Notes: generated by a model not told the origin, from the letters alone. Shown: positions 52,749 through 63,440, counted from the first letter of the stretch. The stretch is DNA of 64,000 nt from Prorocentrum cordatum (GCA_963575745.1 CAUYUJ010019260.1:28501-92500), one strand, 5' to 3'. A program made the numbers and translations.

Positions 52749-55366
52749 GCTTATGCACGTGGCGGTGTCCTGTCGGTGTTGATGATAGTCTCTCTTACCT
52801 CACGATTGTGGAGGTTGCAGCGGACGTTGCTGGACTGATTGGGCCGGGCGAGATGGCCGAGTGGGACGCGAGCATCAGTTTCCGCGACGGTACGTTTTAC
52901 GCAAACGGTGCGAAGTCTAACTTGATACCCTCGGCGAGTGGACATCCGCGCGTCTCGCTCCTGGACTTCCCAGTGGAACCTCCTGCCACGCCTTGCGCGG
53001 TAATGGCCACTACGGCCGGAGCCCCCGAAGACGACGCGCCAGAGTTAGACGAGCTGGGCGACGATATGTTCAGTTCCGATGGCTCTGAGGACCCGGCGCT
53101 CGATGATGATGCCCGTGGCGGTCTGGAGGCTTCCTCGGGCGTTGCATCGTCCAGTGGTTCGGATTCGGCTGAGAGGTCGTCTCGCAATCGCACCGGCTCC
53201 GAGGCAGAGCAGAGCGAGGGCGACGCGAGCGAGGGCGACGTTTTCATGGGGGACGTCGAGACAGAGGCGGTGATGTCCAAGGGGGCTAGGAGGCATGTTA
53301 GGAGTAACATCAAGGAGCTGCACGCCGCTATGTGCACAGAGGCGAGTCGGAAGCAGGAGCCTAGGCAGCAGCATCGGCCACAGCGGCCGGAAAAGGAGTT
53401 TTACCTTCCCTCCGGCCCCGACCTGAAAAGAACGAACAGGAAGCCAGGAGCTTGGAGGCTACTGGAGATTTTTACTTGGACGTGTCAGCTTACCATCTTG
53501 GCAGCGGCATTGGGTTGGGATGCGTATCAGCCTATCGCGTCGCCAGCCTTTGACCTCCTTGTGCCGCAGGGCCGGAACGAGGCTAGGAGGTATCTTATCG
53601 AGGCGGACCCGGATCTTGTCACGATGGTGCCTCCCAGTGCGAAACGGTACAACATGCAACACCAGCTCACGCCACTACAGGAAAGGCGCCGGCGTCGAGA
53701 GCAAGAGACGGACCGCGCCATCATCGCATTCGTCGACGAAGTTATGCAGTGGCAGGCGGACCGCGGTCGAGCAGCGTTCATCGGGATTCCTGCCCAGTCA
53801 GCTCGCTGGCAGGCGTTGCCACTCCAGGCCACGAGGGGACGATCCGAGTACGTGGAGGTGGTGACGGACGCGCTTCGCCATGACCCTCAACATCCAGACA
53901 GCGGTGAGCATCTTAAGATACCTACCCCGGTCTTGGCGAATCCCGAGATCTGCGACGCCGTTAGGGGGTCCCGCGATAACGACCACCAGCGCGAGAGCAT
54001 TAAGGACCGCGTTACGACGACGAAGGACGACGCTTACATATCGATGTGCCTATCGAGTTTGGCTGGTGGCTACACCGAGGAGGCGGCGAAGAACATCCCT
54101 ACAGGAGCTCTTGATTTTCTCACCCGCAATTGCGTCAACGTCTTCCCCTCCGACCCGCCCGAGCCGAGTGGGGAACCGCGCAGTTTTGGACCTGAGTTAA
54201 CCGAGCTCGGACCCCGGCTCCAGACGGTCGCAGAGGAGACGATGATGCATCCAGAGGAGGAGGAACCCGACGAGCAGGCAGACACGTGGTCGGACCAGGA
54301 GCTTCCGGAGGCTGTCCGGGGAGATGTTTTGGCCAAAGTTCCGAGGGGCATCCGGAGAGCCGTGAGGAAGGCTCACAGTGGGCTTGGACATCCAATCCGT
54401 GACACATTCTTAAAGATGTTGCGGCTTGCAGGCGCGACACCACCAGCCCTGGTCTACGCGAAGCAGTGGCAGTGCCCGACGTGCGCGGAGTCGGCCCCGC
54501 CAGGCCGACATCTCCTCGCGAGCGCGGCGGTGCGACCCTATGGCGCCAACAAGGTTCTGGTGATCGATGTGAAGTACTTGAAAGATGCCGCCGGGAAGCA
54601 GCTCGTCGTGCTGAGCATGGTCGACGCGGGCACGGGGTGGCACGTGGCCACCTTCCTTAAGAATAGGCGCGCCAAGCATGTGGCCAGGAAACTCATGAGC
54701 GAGTGGTTTAAGCATGACGGAGTGCCTGAGACCATTATCGTGGACCAGGGTGGTGAGTTCGAGTCTTATTTCAATGGTATCCTTGAGCAGTTCGGTATCA
54801 ACAGCAAGACGGTAGGAGCCCATGCTGCGTGGCAGCATGGGGTCGCCGAGCGGCACGGTGGACTATTGGGAACTATCTGGGCCAAGATCGTCCATGTGTT
54901 CGACATCAGAGCAGGTCATGCCGCGAACATTGCATTGTCCGCAGTAGTCAACGCCAAAAATTGTACTTTGACGCGTAACGGCGCCACCCCCGAGCAGGCG
55001 GTCTTCGGCAGAGCGCTCAACTTTACGAAGCTGGCCAACCGCGACGACGACGAGGTGCTCATGTCGGTCCTGGGCTCGCACGGGGTTGCATGGAAGGCGT
55101 CTCAAATCAGGACGGCTGCCAAGGTGATGTTGCTGGAGCGCGATGCCGCCGAGAAGGTGCGCAGGGCAATGCTACGCCAGGCGCCCACGGTGGTGGGGGA
55201 CCTCTGCCCAGGAACCCGGGTGTATTTCTGGTCGCCGAATCCATTCAAGGGGGCGAGGCGCCAGGGCCCAGAACGTTGGAGAGGTCCGGCAACAGTCATT
55301 GCTAAGGAGACGAATGGACGTTACTACCTGTCGTGGAGAGGACGTGTACTTCTTGTTGCACGATGA
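52631..55366 (+). CDS. pol: E3 protease C-terminus, methyltransferase-like domain and integrase
   Basis: 911 codons open. Residues ~10-115: rest of protease. ~135-265: acidic Ser/Glu-rich linker. From 53443: GAWRLLEIFTWTCQLTILAA, ALGWDAYQPI, DPDLVTMVPPSAKRYNMQHQ and GRAAFIGIPAQSARWQALPL, collinear with the methyltransferase-like domain of E2 but with the P-C-x-x-W loop changed to P-P-S-A-K-R-Y. From 54370: HSGLGHPIRDTF and QWQCPTC (HHCC), then VLVIDVKYLKDAAGKQLVVL, IIVDQGGEFESYFNGIL and HGVAERHGGLLGTIW, the D, D and E of the integrase core. It ends YLSWRGRVLLVAR* where integrase would pass into the linker. Confidence 0.88.
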   Translation: MQACRRRARFQDQLGKLGFSYERIPRQECFKFGPGEPILSLCTWRCPVGVDDSLSYLTIVEVAADVAGLIGPGEMAEWDASISFRDGTFYANGAKSNLIPSASGHPRVSLLDFPVEPPATPCAVMATTAGAPEDDAPELDELGDDMFSSDGSEDPALDDDARGGLEASSGVASSSGSDSAERSSRNRTGSEAEQSEGDASEGDVFMGDVETEAVMSKGARRHVRSNIKELHAAMCTEASRKQEPRQQHRPQRPEKEFYLPSGPDLKRTNRKPGAWRLLEIFTWTCQLTILAAALGWDAYQPIASPAFDLLVPQGRNEARRYLIEADPDLVTMVPPSAKRYNMQHQLTPLQERRRRREQETDRAIIAFVDEVMQWQADRGRAAFIGIPAQSARWQALPLQATRGRSEYVEVVTDALRHDPQHPDSGEHLKIPTPVLANPEICDAVRGSRDNDHQRESIKDRVTTTKDDAYISMCLSSLAGGYTEEAAKNIPTGALDFLTRNCVNVFPSDPPEPSGEPRSFGPELTELGPRLQTVAEETMMHPEEEEPDEQADTWSDQELPEAVRGDVLAKVPRGIRRAVRKAHSGLGHPIRDTFLKMLRLAGATPPALVYAKQWQCPTCAESAPPGRHLLASAAVRPYGANKVLVIDVKYLKDAAGKQLVVLSMVDAGTGWHVATFLKNRRAKHVARKLMSEWFKHDGVPETIIVDQGGEFESYFNGILEQFGINSKTVGAHAAWQHGVAERHGGLLGTIWAKIVHVFDIRAGHAANIALSAVVNAKNCTLTRNGATPEQAVFGRALNFTKLANRDDDEVLMSVLGSHGVAWKASQIRTAAKVMLLERDAAEKVRRAMLRQAPTVVGDLCPGTRVYFWSPNPFKGARRQGPERWRGPATVIAKETNGRYYLSWRGRVLLVAR

Positions 55367-58088
55367 TGAAGCCGCAGCCGCAGCCGCAGGCGAGATCCAG
55401 GCAGACCTCGGCAGGACTTCCGAGAAGGAAGACAGGGCGTACCGTGACATGGTGGATGTGACGGCCACTCCCAAGGTGCACGAGCGTGTAAAAAAGTCCA
55501 TCCTCAAGAAGTACCGGCCTAGTATGAAGGAGCTGGTGGCCCCGAAGGTGGCCTTCAAGGCTCTGCAAGCTTTGGGCGCCCCGGAGGGCGCCCCTGCGCG
55601 GCAGGCGCCGGAGCCCAAAAGGAGGTCGAGTCCTACGTCTGCGCCGCACTTAGAAACTCCAGCTCTCACGGAACCTCCCCCTGAGGGAGGAGCAGGTTCG
55701 AGTGCAGCTCCGTGGGCGGATCCTGTGGGCATGGATCTAAGCAAGCTTCCGCCGATGCCATATGACGAGTTCGACGCTGGGCGAAAGCGGAAGTTTCTTT
55801 TGGATGACGTGCCCGTGAGCATTAAGCGAACGCGCATCCAGGAGCAGCCGCCATCTGGACTGGCAGCTCTCCAGACGGTGGCCGTGAGCTTCGTGGTCCA
55901 CGCGGGCGGGCGCGAGTGGTTGGATAAGGGCCAGCTTGCAAGCTCATCTACATTGCTACGTAAACAGGTGCAGGGCGCTCGCTTGCACGCGCAGCCCCGG
56001 CGCCGACTCTACGACCACCCGAGGCGCAAGGCGTGCAACAGGCTCAGTGTTATGGTTACGGAAGATGTTACATGTAAATTTATGGAGGACGGCGCGGAGC
56101 GGCAGAATCAGAAGATGGAATTTTCGTGTAAGGGGATGGCGATCTTTTACCACGACATTCCATTGGATACTGCAGTTGGCACATACTTCATTGACACCCC
56201 AGTTGGATTGGTTAAAGTGCCATGTGCTTACGAAGAGTGGGAGAACGTGTCCGATGTCTTCCAGACCTGGGGGCACGACGCCAGATTTGAGCATGCTGTG
56301 TACGCCATGGTCCTCAAGACCAACGCGAAAGAGTTGGATCCCCGGTTCTTCAACGAGGAGGAAAAGAAGTTGTTCGATGCCGCGGACGAGGCTGAGTGGA
56401 AGCAGTGGCTCGCGAACGGCGCTGTGGAACTCGTGGGTGAACATATGGAGAAGCACATCCCGAAGGACAAGATCATCAGCGTGCCCATGAGGCACGTGCG
56501 GACTAACAGGGGGAAGGCGCCGGACATCGAGACCAAGTCACGTTTAATCATTCCTGGACAACACGATCCGCAACTCGGCCTCCTCCGGACGGATTTACCC
56601 ACAACTTCTTCGTTAGCAGTGCTTGTGTGCGCGACCATCGCCATCAGTTTCGACTGGGGCTTCGAGGTTTTCGACGTCGCTACGGCTTTCTTGTCAGGTA
56701 TGCGTTTGGACCGAGAGCTGTATGTCCGAGCCCCCAGGGACGGTCTCCCCTCCCCTCCAGGATCTGGTTGGCCACCCGTGCGCCCCTATGCCCTTCTCCG
56801 TCTTTTGAAGGGCGCTTATGGACTGACAGAGGCACCGCGACTATGGTGCCTCAAGGCGCGACGGGTTCTCGTGGACGTGTTGCATTTCGTGGAACTACGC
56901 TGCGCGAGGGCGGTTTTCGTGAAGAGGCTGCGCGGGAAGATCGTTGCTTTACTTACCTTGCACGTTGATGACGGCATGCTGTTCGGAAACACGTCTTCCA
57001 GGGAGTACCGGCAGGTTGAGGGCGACATCAACGGCAATTTCAACGTTGAGCATTGGAAGCCTGGTAACAACACGAACCCCGTAGAGTGCTTAGGAGAGCA
57101 CTGGTACCGGCACCCGGACTGCATCGAGATCAACATGCACGAGTACATCGAGAAGTTACCTATCCGCATCAGGCGCGACGAGGGCGACACGAGGGTCATG
57201 ACCCCAGCTGAGGTGCAGGAGTTCCGTAGCGTGTTGGCCAAGGTACGGTGGCCTGTGGCGCGCTTGGTACCGCAGCTGGCCTATGGAGTCTCGGCCCTTT
57301 CGCACAAGGATTCGAGCGAGAAGCAAGTCCTACATATACGAGCTCTTAATGAGTTGATCGACCGGTTAAAGGGTTACGACAAGCAGGGGCTGGCAACACT
57401 GCGACTCCGGAAGCTCAACATCGAGAATTTGATGGTTCTTACTTTGATGGGCGCTTCTTTTGCCAAGGAGGCGGGCTGTAAGAGCCGAGTGGGTTTCATG
57501 AACGTGTTGACGGGGATCGGCATCCAGACAGGCCCGGAGACTTGCGATTTAGTGGAGTTCCAGAGCAATACTATCACGAGAGTTGTTGGCTCCACTATGG
57601 CGGCGGAGTCGGCGGCAATGCCGGTGGCCTTGGACAGGCAGTTGTATCTGCGTTTGCTCATCGAGAGTGTCCTCTTCGGTGAGCCCGATCTTCAAGGTGA
57701 TTGGAGGCTCAAATTGAGGATCCCAGGAGGATTGGTTACTGATGCAAAATCGATGTTCGACCACATGAGCAAGATCGGATCTCTGCCGGTGTCGCGGCAG
57801 ACCCTCATCGATTTGCTTGTGGCCCAGGACCTGATCGAGCAGGAGACCATCAAATTAAGATGGCTTCCGAACACGCACATGCTAGCAGACATCCTGACGA
57901 AGGCGGTGCAGCCCAATTCCGTGTTGGAGCTGTTTCTGAAGACTGGCCTCTTCAGCCTGGTACCGACGAGCCAGCAGGAGAACATGGGGCGGCACCGCCA
58001 GGCGTTACGACAAGGACAGCGTGAGCGAGCGAAGGAGAGGAGGAAGGCCCAGCGTGTGGCTGGGAACGCGGGAGCTGCGTCTCCCTAG
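55360..58088 (+). CDS. pol: E3 reverse transcriptase and RNase H
   Basis: Open for over 900 codons; the true start is a frame change near 55360, not an ATG. Linker with Ala-run (DDEAAAAAAGEIQADL), basic/Pro-rich region, then RT: KSRLIIPGQHDPQLG, FEVFDVATAFLSGMRLDREL (catalytic D), LRLLKGAYGLTEAPRLWCLK, LLTLHVDDGMLFGNT (catalytic DD near 56970). RNase H: STMAAESAAMPVALDRQLYL, VTDAKSMFDHMSKIG and LRWLPNTHMLADILTKAVQP, with the A-D-x-L-T-K signature. The C-terminus is basic (RQRERAKERRKAQR). All catalytic residues are present, so this half is potentially functional. It ends at TAG 58086-58088, 162 bp before the 3' LTR. Confidence 0.92.
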
Positions 58089-58250
58089 TGACGGGGCCGC
58101 CGCGCGGGCCCATGGTAGAGACGGAGAGTTGCATCTCTCTTGCGAGCGGGGCTGTGGCCCGATCTCGCTGTGGTGAGTTAGCAGGAGCTGCGCCTCCATC
58201 GCGGTAGAGCGAGCGGGGCCGGCAGACGGTCGGCACCTTTTCCCACCCAG

Positions 58251-58417
58251 TGTGAGAATTTCACGGGTGCCCCGCCCGTCTGCCTTCAGCTTGCCCCAAT
58301 CCTCTCTCCCTGCCTCTTGACCCCCCCTTTTTGCCGCGCACCCTTTTCGGCCTTAGTCTTAGGGCCCTAAGACAGCAACCGGCGCCGCGCGCCCGCTGAG
58401 AAAAAACATTACTGACA
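58251..58417 (+). repeat. E3 3' LTR
   Basis: 167 bp, partner of 49293-49461. No clear polypurine tract abuts it; the preceding bases are GGCACCTTTTCCCACCCAG. Confidence 0.95.
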
Positions 58418-58422
58418 GATTG
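58418..58422. other. E3 target-site duplication, right
   Basis: GATTG, matching 49288-49292. Confidence 0.9.
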
Positions 58423-58510
58423 ATGCATGCATGTACTGTGTTGTGTGCTGAAGCCGTTTTGACAAACAGCCCTCGAAAGGGACATGCCATAACATCGGTT
58501 ATTGATGTCA
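58423..58510 (+). repeat. E4 5' LTR, right fragment
   Basis: 88 bp. GTGTTGTGTGCTGAAGCCGT and GACATGCCAT align with 63220-63307; the end TTGATGTCA corresponds to ATATGCCA. Confidence 0.85.
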
Positions 58511-58593
58511 AGACGGCAGCGGAGCGCGGGTGACACCGACCCGCAGATCCATTAGGCCCGGCGGCCGGCCCTTGAGGCAGCCGAGCAGCCGCG

Positions 58594-59430
58594 ATGAACG
58601 TGGAGGCGCTCATGGCAGAGTTGCAGGTGGCCTAGAATCGGTCGAGACCTAGAATCAGACGACGGTCGAGACCTAGAATCAGACGACCACGGTGTTCTGG
58701 ACGGAGCGAATAACGCAGGTGCGGCATCCATTCAGCAGCAGACGACAGAGGCTTTCGCCAGTGCGCTCACCCGACACAAAGGGAAGCCGCACACTTTCGA
58801 CAATATCAAGAAGCTCGCCTCCAGGATTGGCACTTTCATACGTTCAGGGCCTTTATCGGCGACCGGGGCAGGAAGTGTTTGGAGGGCATGACGCAGGTGG
58901 AGTACAGCCAGCATGCCCTGAACCTGCACAAGCTACGACGACGAGTGGAGGCAGATGGCCCAGTCCCTGCACTATCAGGTGACGCTGTGCACGGAAGGGG
59001 CGCCGCTCGGTATCATCCGTCCAGTGAACAATTAAGGCTGATTCGAGGTCTTCGTCGCTTGCGTTTCCAGTGCGACCCGCAGAACATGGGCAGTAAATGG
59101 CCACGTTTGATGATTGTGTTGGGGTTCGTCGGCGGCGAGGCAACATTCCTCGACAACGTGGCGAAGTTCTAGATCTTCATCGACGTCTTCGACAGGATGG
59201 CCAATGAGGGTCTGAGGGGCAACATCCGCGCGGCGGTCCTGATCGCGAGGTGCCCCGAGGCGCTGCGGAACCACGTCCTCCCCTCGATCCCGAAGGAGGG
59301 TATCCAGTGGACACGTGGGATGAAGGATGCCGCTGGTTACCGTTTTGCGAAGCAGTGCGTGCCAGGTGGAATGGCGGACCAGACAGGGCAATGGCAAGCG
59401 CGACGAGATCAGAGGCAGGGGTGACGGCGC
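58594..59430 (+). pseudogene. E4 gag remnant
   Basis: ATG 58594 reads MNVEALMAELQVA and stops at once. A direct repeat CGGTCGAGACCTAGAATCAG lies at 58637-58680. Other frames then give HKGKPHTFDNIKKLASRIG, YDDEWRQMAQSLHYQVTLCT, FQCDPQNMGSKWPRLMIVLG and MANEGLRGNIRAAVLIARCP with EALRNHVLPS. The last two are characteristic of the Gag of dinoflagellate copia-like elements (M-A-N-E-x-L-x-D-N-I-x-A-A-V-L-I). At least four frame changes and several stops. Confidence 0.65.
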
Positions 59431-60160
59431 GGGCGGCGGGGACAGGGGCAAGACAGCACCCGGTGGCAGCGGCCAGGACCGGGCAAGGTCAACAGTATCA
59501 CCGGCTGGGACAACACGAGCTGGGACGAGGGCGCCGATTGGAACGGACGGGGCCCCAGCAACATCGACGAGAAGGAGCAGAGTAACGCCCGGACCCGCGA
59601 GGATGCCAGCGCGGTCGGAACCGACGCCGCGACGTGCCTGGGGCGCGAAGGCGCTGCGTGGATCTTCGCCATCGGCGTGCCAAGCGGCCCGAGCGGCGCG
59701 AGAGTCGGAGACGTGGTGGACCTCATGGTGGATGCGGGTGCCAACGAGTCTTTGCCCGACCGTCGAGGACCGCGTGGTTGGGGCTTCAGTGGCGAACGAG
59801 ATGATCCTCAAGCGCTGCGGCGACAAGCGGGTGAACCTCAGGACCGAAGACGACCAATAGCTGACTGCGAGGTTCCACGTCGCGTATGTCTCGTCGCCGA
59901 CTCTGAGCGTCAACAGCGTCAATGTGGCAGGAGTTGGGTGGAGCTGCCGCCTGACGGCTCGATGGGCCCGCCCGCGACCGCGCGGGATTCGAGGATGTGT
60001 CGATCGCGGCCTGGGCTAATGCGGATGTCCGGCCTGTGCTTCCTGCGCGCGACCGTCTTGAGCTGCGTCGGCGCCGAGAGCGGCGCGGGCGGCCTGCTCG
60101 TCGACGACGTGGGGGCTGCCCCTTCCAGGGCGCTTCATCGCGACGCAGGTTTACCAGTCG
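59431..60160 (+). pseudogene. E4 protease remnant
   Basis: VVDLMVDAGANESLPDRRGP (from about 59710) resembles the D-S/T-G-A-x-x-x active site of the protease, with D-A-G-A here, followed by a broken flap region. The basic Gly/Arg region before it (59430-59600) is Gag tail-like. Confidence 0.5.
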
Positions 60161-60739
60161 ATGGGGTTATCAGTGGGGCCAGAGGCTACGGCGGCGGCGG
60201 CGCCGCGAGGGCCGACGAGGGCCGAGATGGAGGCCCATGAGGCCCGCCACTGCCCGCGTGCGGCGTCGTGCGCGGGCCGCGCGGGGGGGCGAGGCCTGGG
60301 CGACAGGCGCGAGAGTGCCAGGGAGGTGGGAGGTGTGCCTGTGGCCCAGGTCGGCGGCGTGTTTGTCGAGGCGCGTTATGGCGAGAGAGCGCGCCCAGTC
60401 ATGGGCGCGATCGACAAGGTGTGCCACGCGACGGCCTCGATCTGGTGCGAGGCCAAGGGGGGCGGGGGCCCGTGCGCGGTGGAGAGTGTCAAACGGTGCG
60501 TGGAGAAGCTCGGATTCGAGAAGGTCACCACCCAGTGCGACCCAGAGAGTGCTGCGAAGGACGTGGTTATGAAGGTCGCCGTCGACTTGGTCATGACCTT
60601 CGGGGCGACCCCGAAGGCGAGCCGGGGCTGCAACGGTGCGGTGGACAAGTTCCACTCGTTTGTCGAGGGCGTGACGAGGGCTTGGAGGACGGCCATAAGT
60701 GGCGAAATTCCGGTGTGCGATCGAGCTGACGCTCCCTGA
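60161..60739 (+). pseudogene. E4 integrase N-terminal remnant
   Basis: 192 codons open. EMEAHEARHCPRAASCAGRA recalls the H-x-x-x-H-x-P-Y-R-x-W-C-x-x-C zinc finger that opens the integrase of this element group. RPVMGAIDKVCHATASIWCE, VESVKRCVEKLGFEKVTTQC and DPESAAKDVVMKVAVDLVMT recall the catalytic core from the first D region to the D-N-E-P helix; catalytic residues are mostly lost. The end (KFHSFVEGVTRAWRTAISGE) is the helix after the third catalytic residue. Confidence 0.5.
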
Positions 60740-61439
60740 TGGCCTGCATCGCGCGCCGCGCGTCGTGGACTCGCGATCGGTTCCTCGACCGCCGGTCTGA
60801 CTGCCAGTGACTGCAGGGCGTCCTGTGAGCGCCCGTGCGAGAGGTGCCGAGACACTGAGGCCCCCCCCCTTGGCGAGGCGATCATGTGGAGGCAGGCTGG
60901 GCCCATCGTCCGCGAGATCGAGACCGCGCGGGTGGCGATGCCCGCATCTGCGGCGCCGAGCGCGGCGCCGTGGTCGCGAGTTCCGTGCGGGGGCTCGGTG
61001 GGCGAGCGCCGCGACAGGCAGCTGCTGCTGGCGATGGAGGGTATCTCGAGCCGCGCGAATGCACCAAATGTGACGGCGCCAGTGACGGACCGACCCGCCG
61101 GCGACTTCGACCCCCCGCAGTCGCCCAGGCACCCGGGGCCGCGGGCGGCCGCGGCCGAGGGGGCAGCCGCGCGCGGAGGCCAGACCGGAGGAGTCGCAGG
61201 CGGGGGGGCCAGGAGGCGCCGAGGGAGCAGGGGGCCGCCGCCCAGCGAGCCGCGCGGCAAGAGGGCCGCGGTTGCGAGTTCTGCTGCGCCTGAGGCGAAG
61301 CGTGCAGCGGCTGAGGGGCCTGAGGGCTCGGCTGGTAAGCGGGCCAGCGAAGGCGCGCCCGGTGGAGGTGAGGCGCGTAAGGAGAGAGGGGTCGGCGCGG
61401 TAGGCGTTGACGGCGTGTCCGTCGCCAATGCCATATGAG
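60740..61439 (+). pseudogene. E4 integrase tail and linker, decayed
   Basis: Frames at 60807-61073, 60884-61438 and 60886-61293 alternate; readable bits are SVRGLGGRAPRQAAAAGDGG and an Ala/Glu/Gly-rich linker. No firm domain. Confidence 0.35.
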
Positions 61440-62853
61440 GCAGCGCTCCGATTTCAGCAGTTCCTGGGGCGCGTCGTGACTGGCTTCGGCCTCCTCGAGG
61501 TCCGCGTGGCGGAGCCCGCCATCTGCCGCAGCGATGGGAAGGGCGTTCGGGTCGTGGTCCACGCGGGCGATCCTCCCGGCGCTGGCCATGCGCGAGGTGT
61601 GCTCGACGAGTTGTTCGACGAGCTGGTCGAGCATCTCGCAATCGAGGAGCGGCGCGTCCTGGGGGGCAGCCCCGCGTTATACCTCGGCTCGTCGATGCAG
61701 CGATGCCGTGGCGCGGTCGTGGAGAGGAGCAAGCCATTGTGTGTTGAGAGCATCCTCGATGCCGCGGGGATGCTGGGCTGCCGGCCTGCGGGCGCGGCGG
61801 GGGCTCGAGCTGACCTCGCCTTGCCTGTGGCCGAGCAGCCGCCCAACGGCGAGGCGCGCTCGCTGTGCTGGATGTGCTGCGGGAAGAGCCAGTGCGCGGT
61901 CCCGCGGCGGCTGGGCGTGCCGCGCCCGCTGATGGAGCTGGGTCGACGGCCGGGCGAGCCGCGTGCAGCCGACATGATGTCTTTGGGGCACCTCCTCTGC
62001 TACCTCAGTGGGGCGATGGTCTTGGCGATGGCCCGCCGGTCCGCGAAGTGCTGGGGGCGCCGGCGGGGAAGCGCGGCCTCCGACTGGGCTGGCTGCCGCG
62101 AGGCCCGAGAGTCGACGGCGCGCGGGATCGCGCGGTGGCGCAGCGCGGCCATCCGCGCGCGCGCCCGCGCCGAGTCGGTGCTCCCCCAGTCGAGGCCAGA
62201 GGCCGAGTGCCTGGCAGTGGTGGAGTTGGCGGCGGAGATGCTGTGCGTGCAGGAGCGCATCGCGTTCGTGGAGTTCGACGTGGCGCTGGAGATCGACTGC
62301 GGCGCTTCCTCCGCCATCGCGATCGCCTCGCGGCGAGAAAACGGGAGGCTGCGCCACTTGGAAGTGACGTGGCTGTGGCTTCAGCAGCTGGTCGGAAGCG
62401 GCCAGATCAGGATCGCGAAGGTTAGGGGCGCAGAGAGCCGCCTCCGACGTCGGCTCGAAGTATCTCGGCGGAGCTGCGCCCGAGAAATGCGAGTTCATGC
62501 TCGGACTGTGCCTCGCTGGCGCGCTCTGCGCGGGCGTTGTTGCTGCCCTGGCGAGGAGTGCGCGATGCTTTGCGACGTTCGTGTTGCCGGTGAACGGAGT
62601 GCGGCCCCGGGCAGATGCTCCTGGCCACCGTTGGGCCCTGCGCAAGTTGATCTTGTTGGCCTGGTCGGCGTTCTGCGTGACGCTGGGGGTCGTGATCCCT
62701 GTGCGCTGCCACTACCTACTCGGGCAGCGTCCCGCGGGGACAAGGCCATGGGCGGAGCCGCTGCCACGTCAGGCTTCACCAGCGCCAGTCTCAGAACCGC
62801 ATGGCCCATCAGACGCCAAGAGAGAACTTCGTGAGCGTGCTGGATCCTTCTAG
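61440..62853 (+). pseudogene. E4 reverse transcriptase C-terminus and RNase H
   Basis: The open frame 61407-62834 reads VVVHAGDPPGAGHARGVLDE, where members have a V-H-V-D-D-F-L catalytic turn (here H-A-G-D), then MLGCRPAGAAG, MMSLGHLLCYLSGAMVLAMA and, for RNase H, EAECLAVVELAAEMLCVQER, ALEIDCGASSAIAIASRREN and GSGQIRIAKVRGAES. A frame change near 62430 continues ASDVGSKYLGGAAPEKCEFM, the A-D-V/L-G-T-K-Y-L tail. After it a hydrophobic stretch (LCLAGALCAGVVAALARSAR, and ILLAWSAFCVTLGVVIP) could be two membrane-spanning segments at the end of the polyprotein. Confidence 0.6.
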
Positions 62854-63167
62854 CTGTGCCACGTGGCGGGGGGGGATGGTGCGGGGGATGTCCTGGCGAT
62901 GAGGGCGCGTCGCCTGATCAGAAGGAGTGAATGCTTGCTGTGCGCTCGGGCCGTGGGCCCCCGTGTCAGGACGTTATACCGCGCCGAGGATGATGATCTC
63001 GGGGGGGGCCAGACGGCGATCCACGCCGACGAGGACTGCCGCGGTCTGAGGGCGACGGTGCGCCGTTTGGTGTGCAGTGGCGCGTGTGCGATTTGCTCCG
63101 GCTTTGGTCGTCGCGGCTGAGGGGCGCTCGCCTCGCGCGCGCCAGCGGCGAGAAACTCGAGGGGGGG
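62854..63167. other. E4 3' untranslated region
   Basis: Short open frame 62863-63120 without domain; leads to the 3' LTR. GGGGGGG (63161-63167) directly before TGTCGAGA could be the rest of a polypurine tract. Confidence 0.4.
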
Positions 63168-63307
63168 TGTCGAGAAGTGACCCGCTCCCCTGCGTATCAT
63201 CACGCGTTGATGTGAGTCGATGAATGCGTGGGCTTTGTTGTGTGCAGAGGCCGTTTTGGTAAGCGGCAGTCGATAGAGAAGCATCATGCCATTGTTTATA
63301 TATGCCA
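63168..63307 (+). repeat. E4 3' LTR
   Basis: 140 bp, TGTCGAGAAGTGACCCGCTC... to ATATATGCCA. Confidence 0.85.
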
Positions 63308-63440
63308 GAAGATTTCGAACGACGCGAACAAAACGCCGATCCGAACATGAGGCCCGCGCTGCAGCTGCGGCACAGTTTCGAAACGCCAAAAACACTCGGA
63401 TTCTAGCGGCCCTTTCAAATTCAACTTTTGATTGCAGCCG
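63308..63440. other. No gene recognised
   Basis: Short sequence between E4 and the CCGATAAA repeat. Confidence 0.35.

Larger units (their letters stand above)
49293..58417 (+). mobile_element. E3: near-complete Ty1/copia LTR retrotransposon
   Basis: 9,125 bp with LTRs 49293-49461 and 58251-58417 (TGTGAG...TGACA) and a 5-bp duplication GATTG. Primer-binding-like TTGGTAGCGGAGC directly follows the 5' LTR. Domain order gag, protease, methyltransferase-like, integrase, RT, RNase H. The two LTRs differ by only a handful of substitutions and two 1-base length changes, so the insertion is recent, yet the coding region shows two in-frame TGA codons and three frame changes. Some of these could be assembly indels. 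Confidence 0.95.
49241..63307 (+). mobile_element. E4: old copia-like LTR retrotransposon, split by E3
   Basis: Its 5' LTR is cut into 49241-49292 and 58423-58510 (52 + 88 = 140 bp) by the insertion of E3; its 3' LTR is 63168-63307 (140 bp). Both start TGTCGAGA and end ATGTCA/ATGCCA. Internal remnants of gag, protease, integrase and RT/RNase H lie between 58594 and 62853. A decayed primer-binding-like segment (GGCAGCGGAGC) follows the 5' LTR at 58515. No matching target duplication was seen (CATTC left, GAAGA right), compatible with age. Confidence 0.8.

Noticed and set aside
49236-63312. Target-site duplication of E4
   Set aside because: Flanking pentamers CATTC and GAAGA do not match; too old or eroded.
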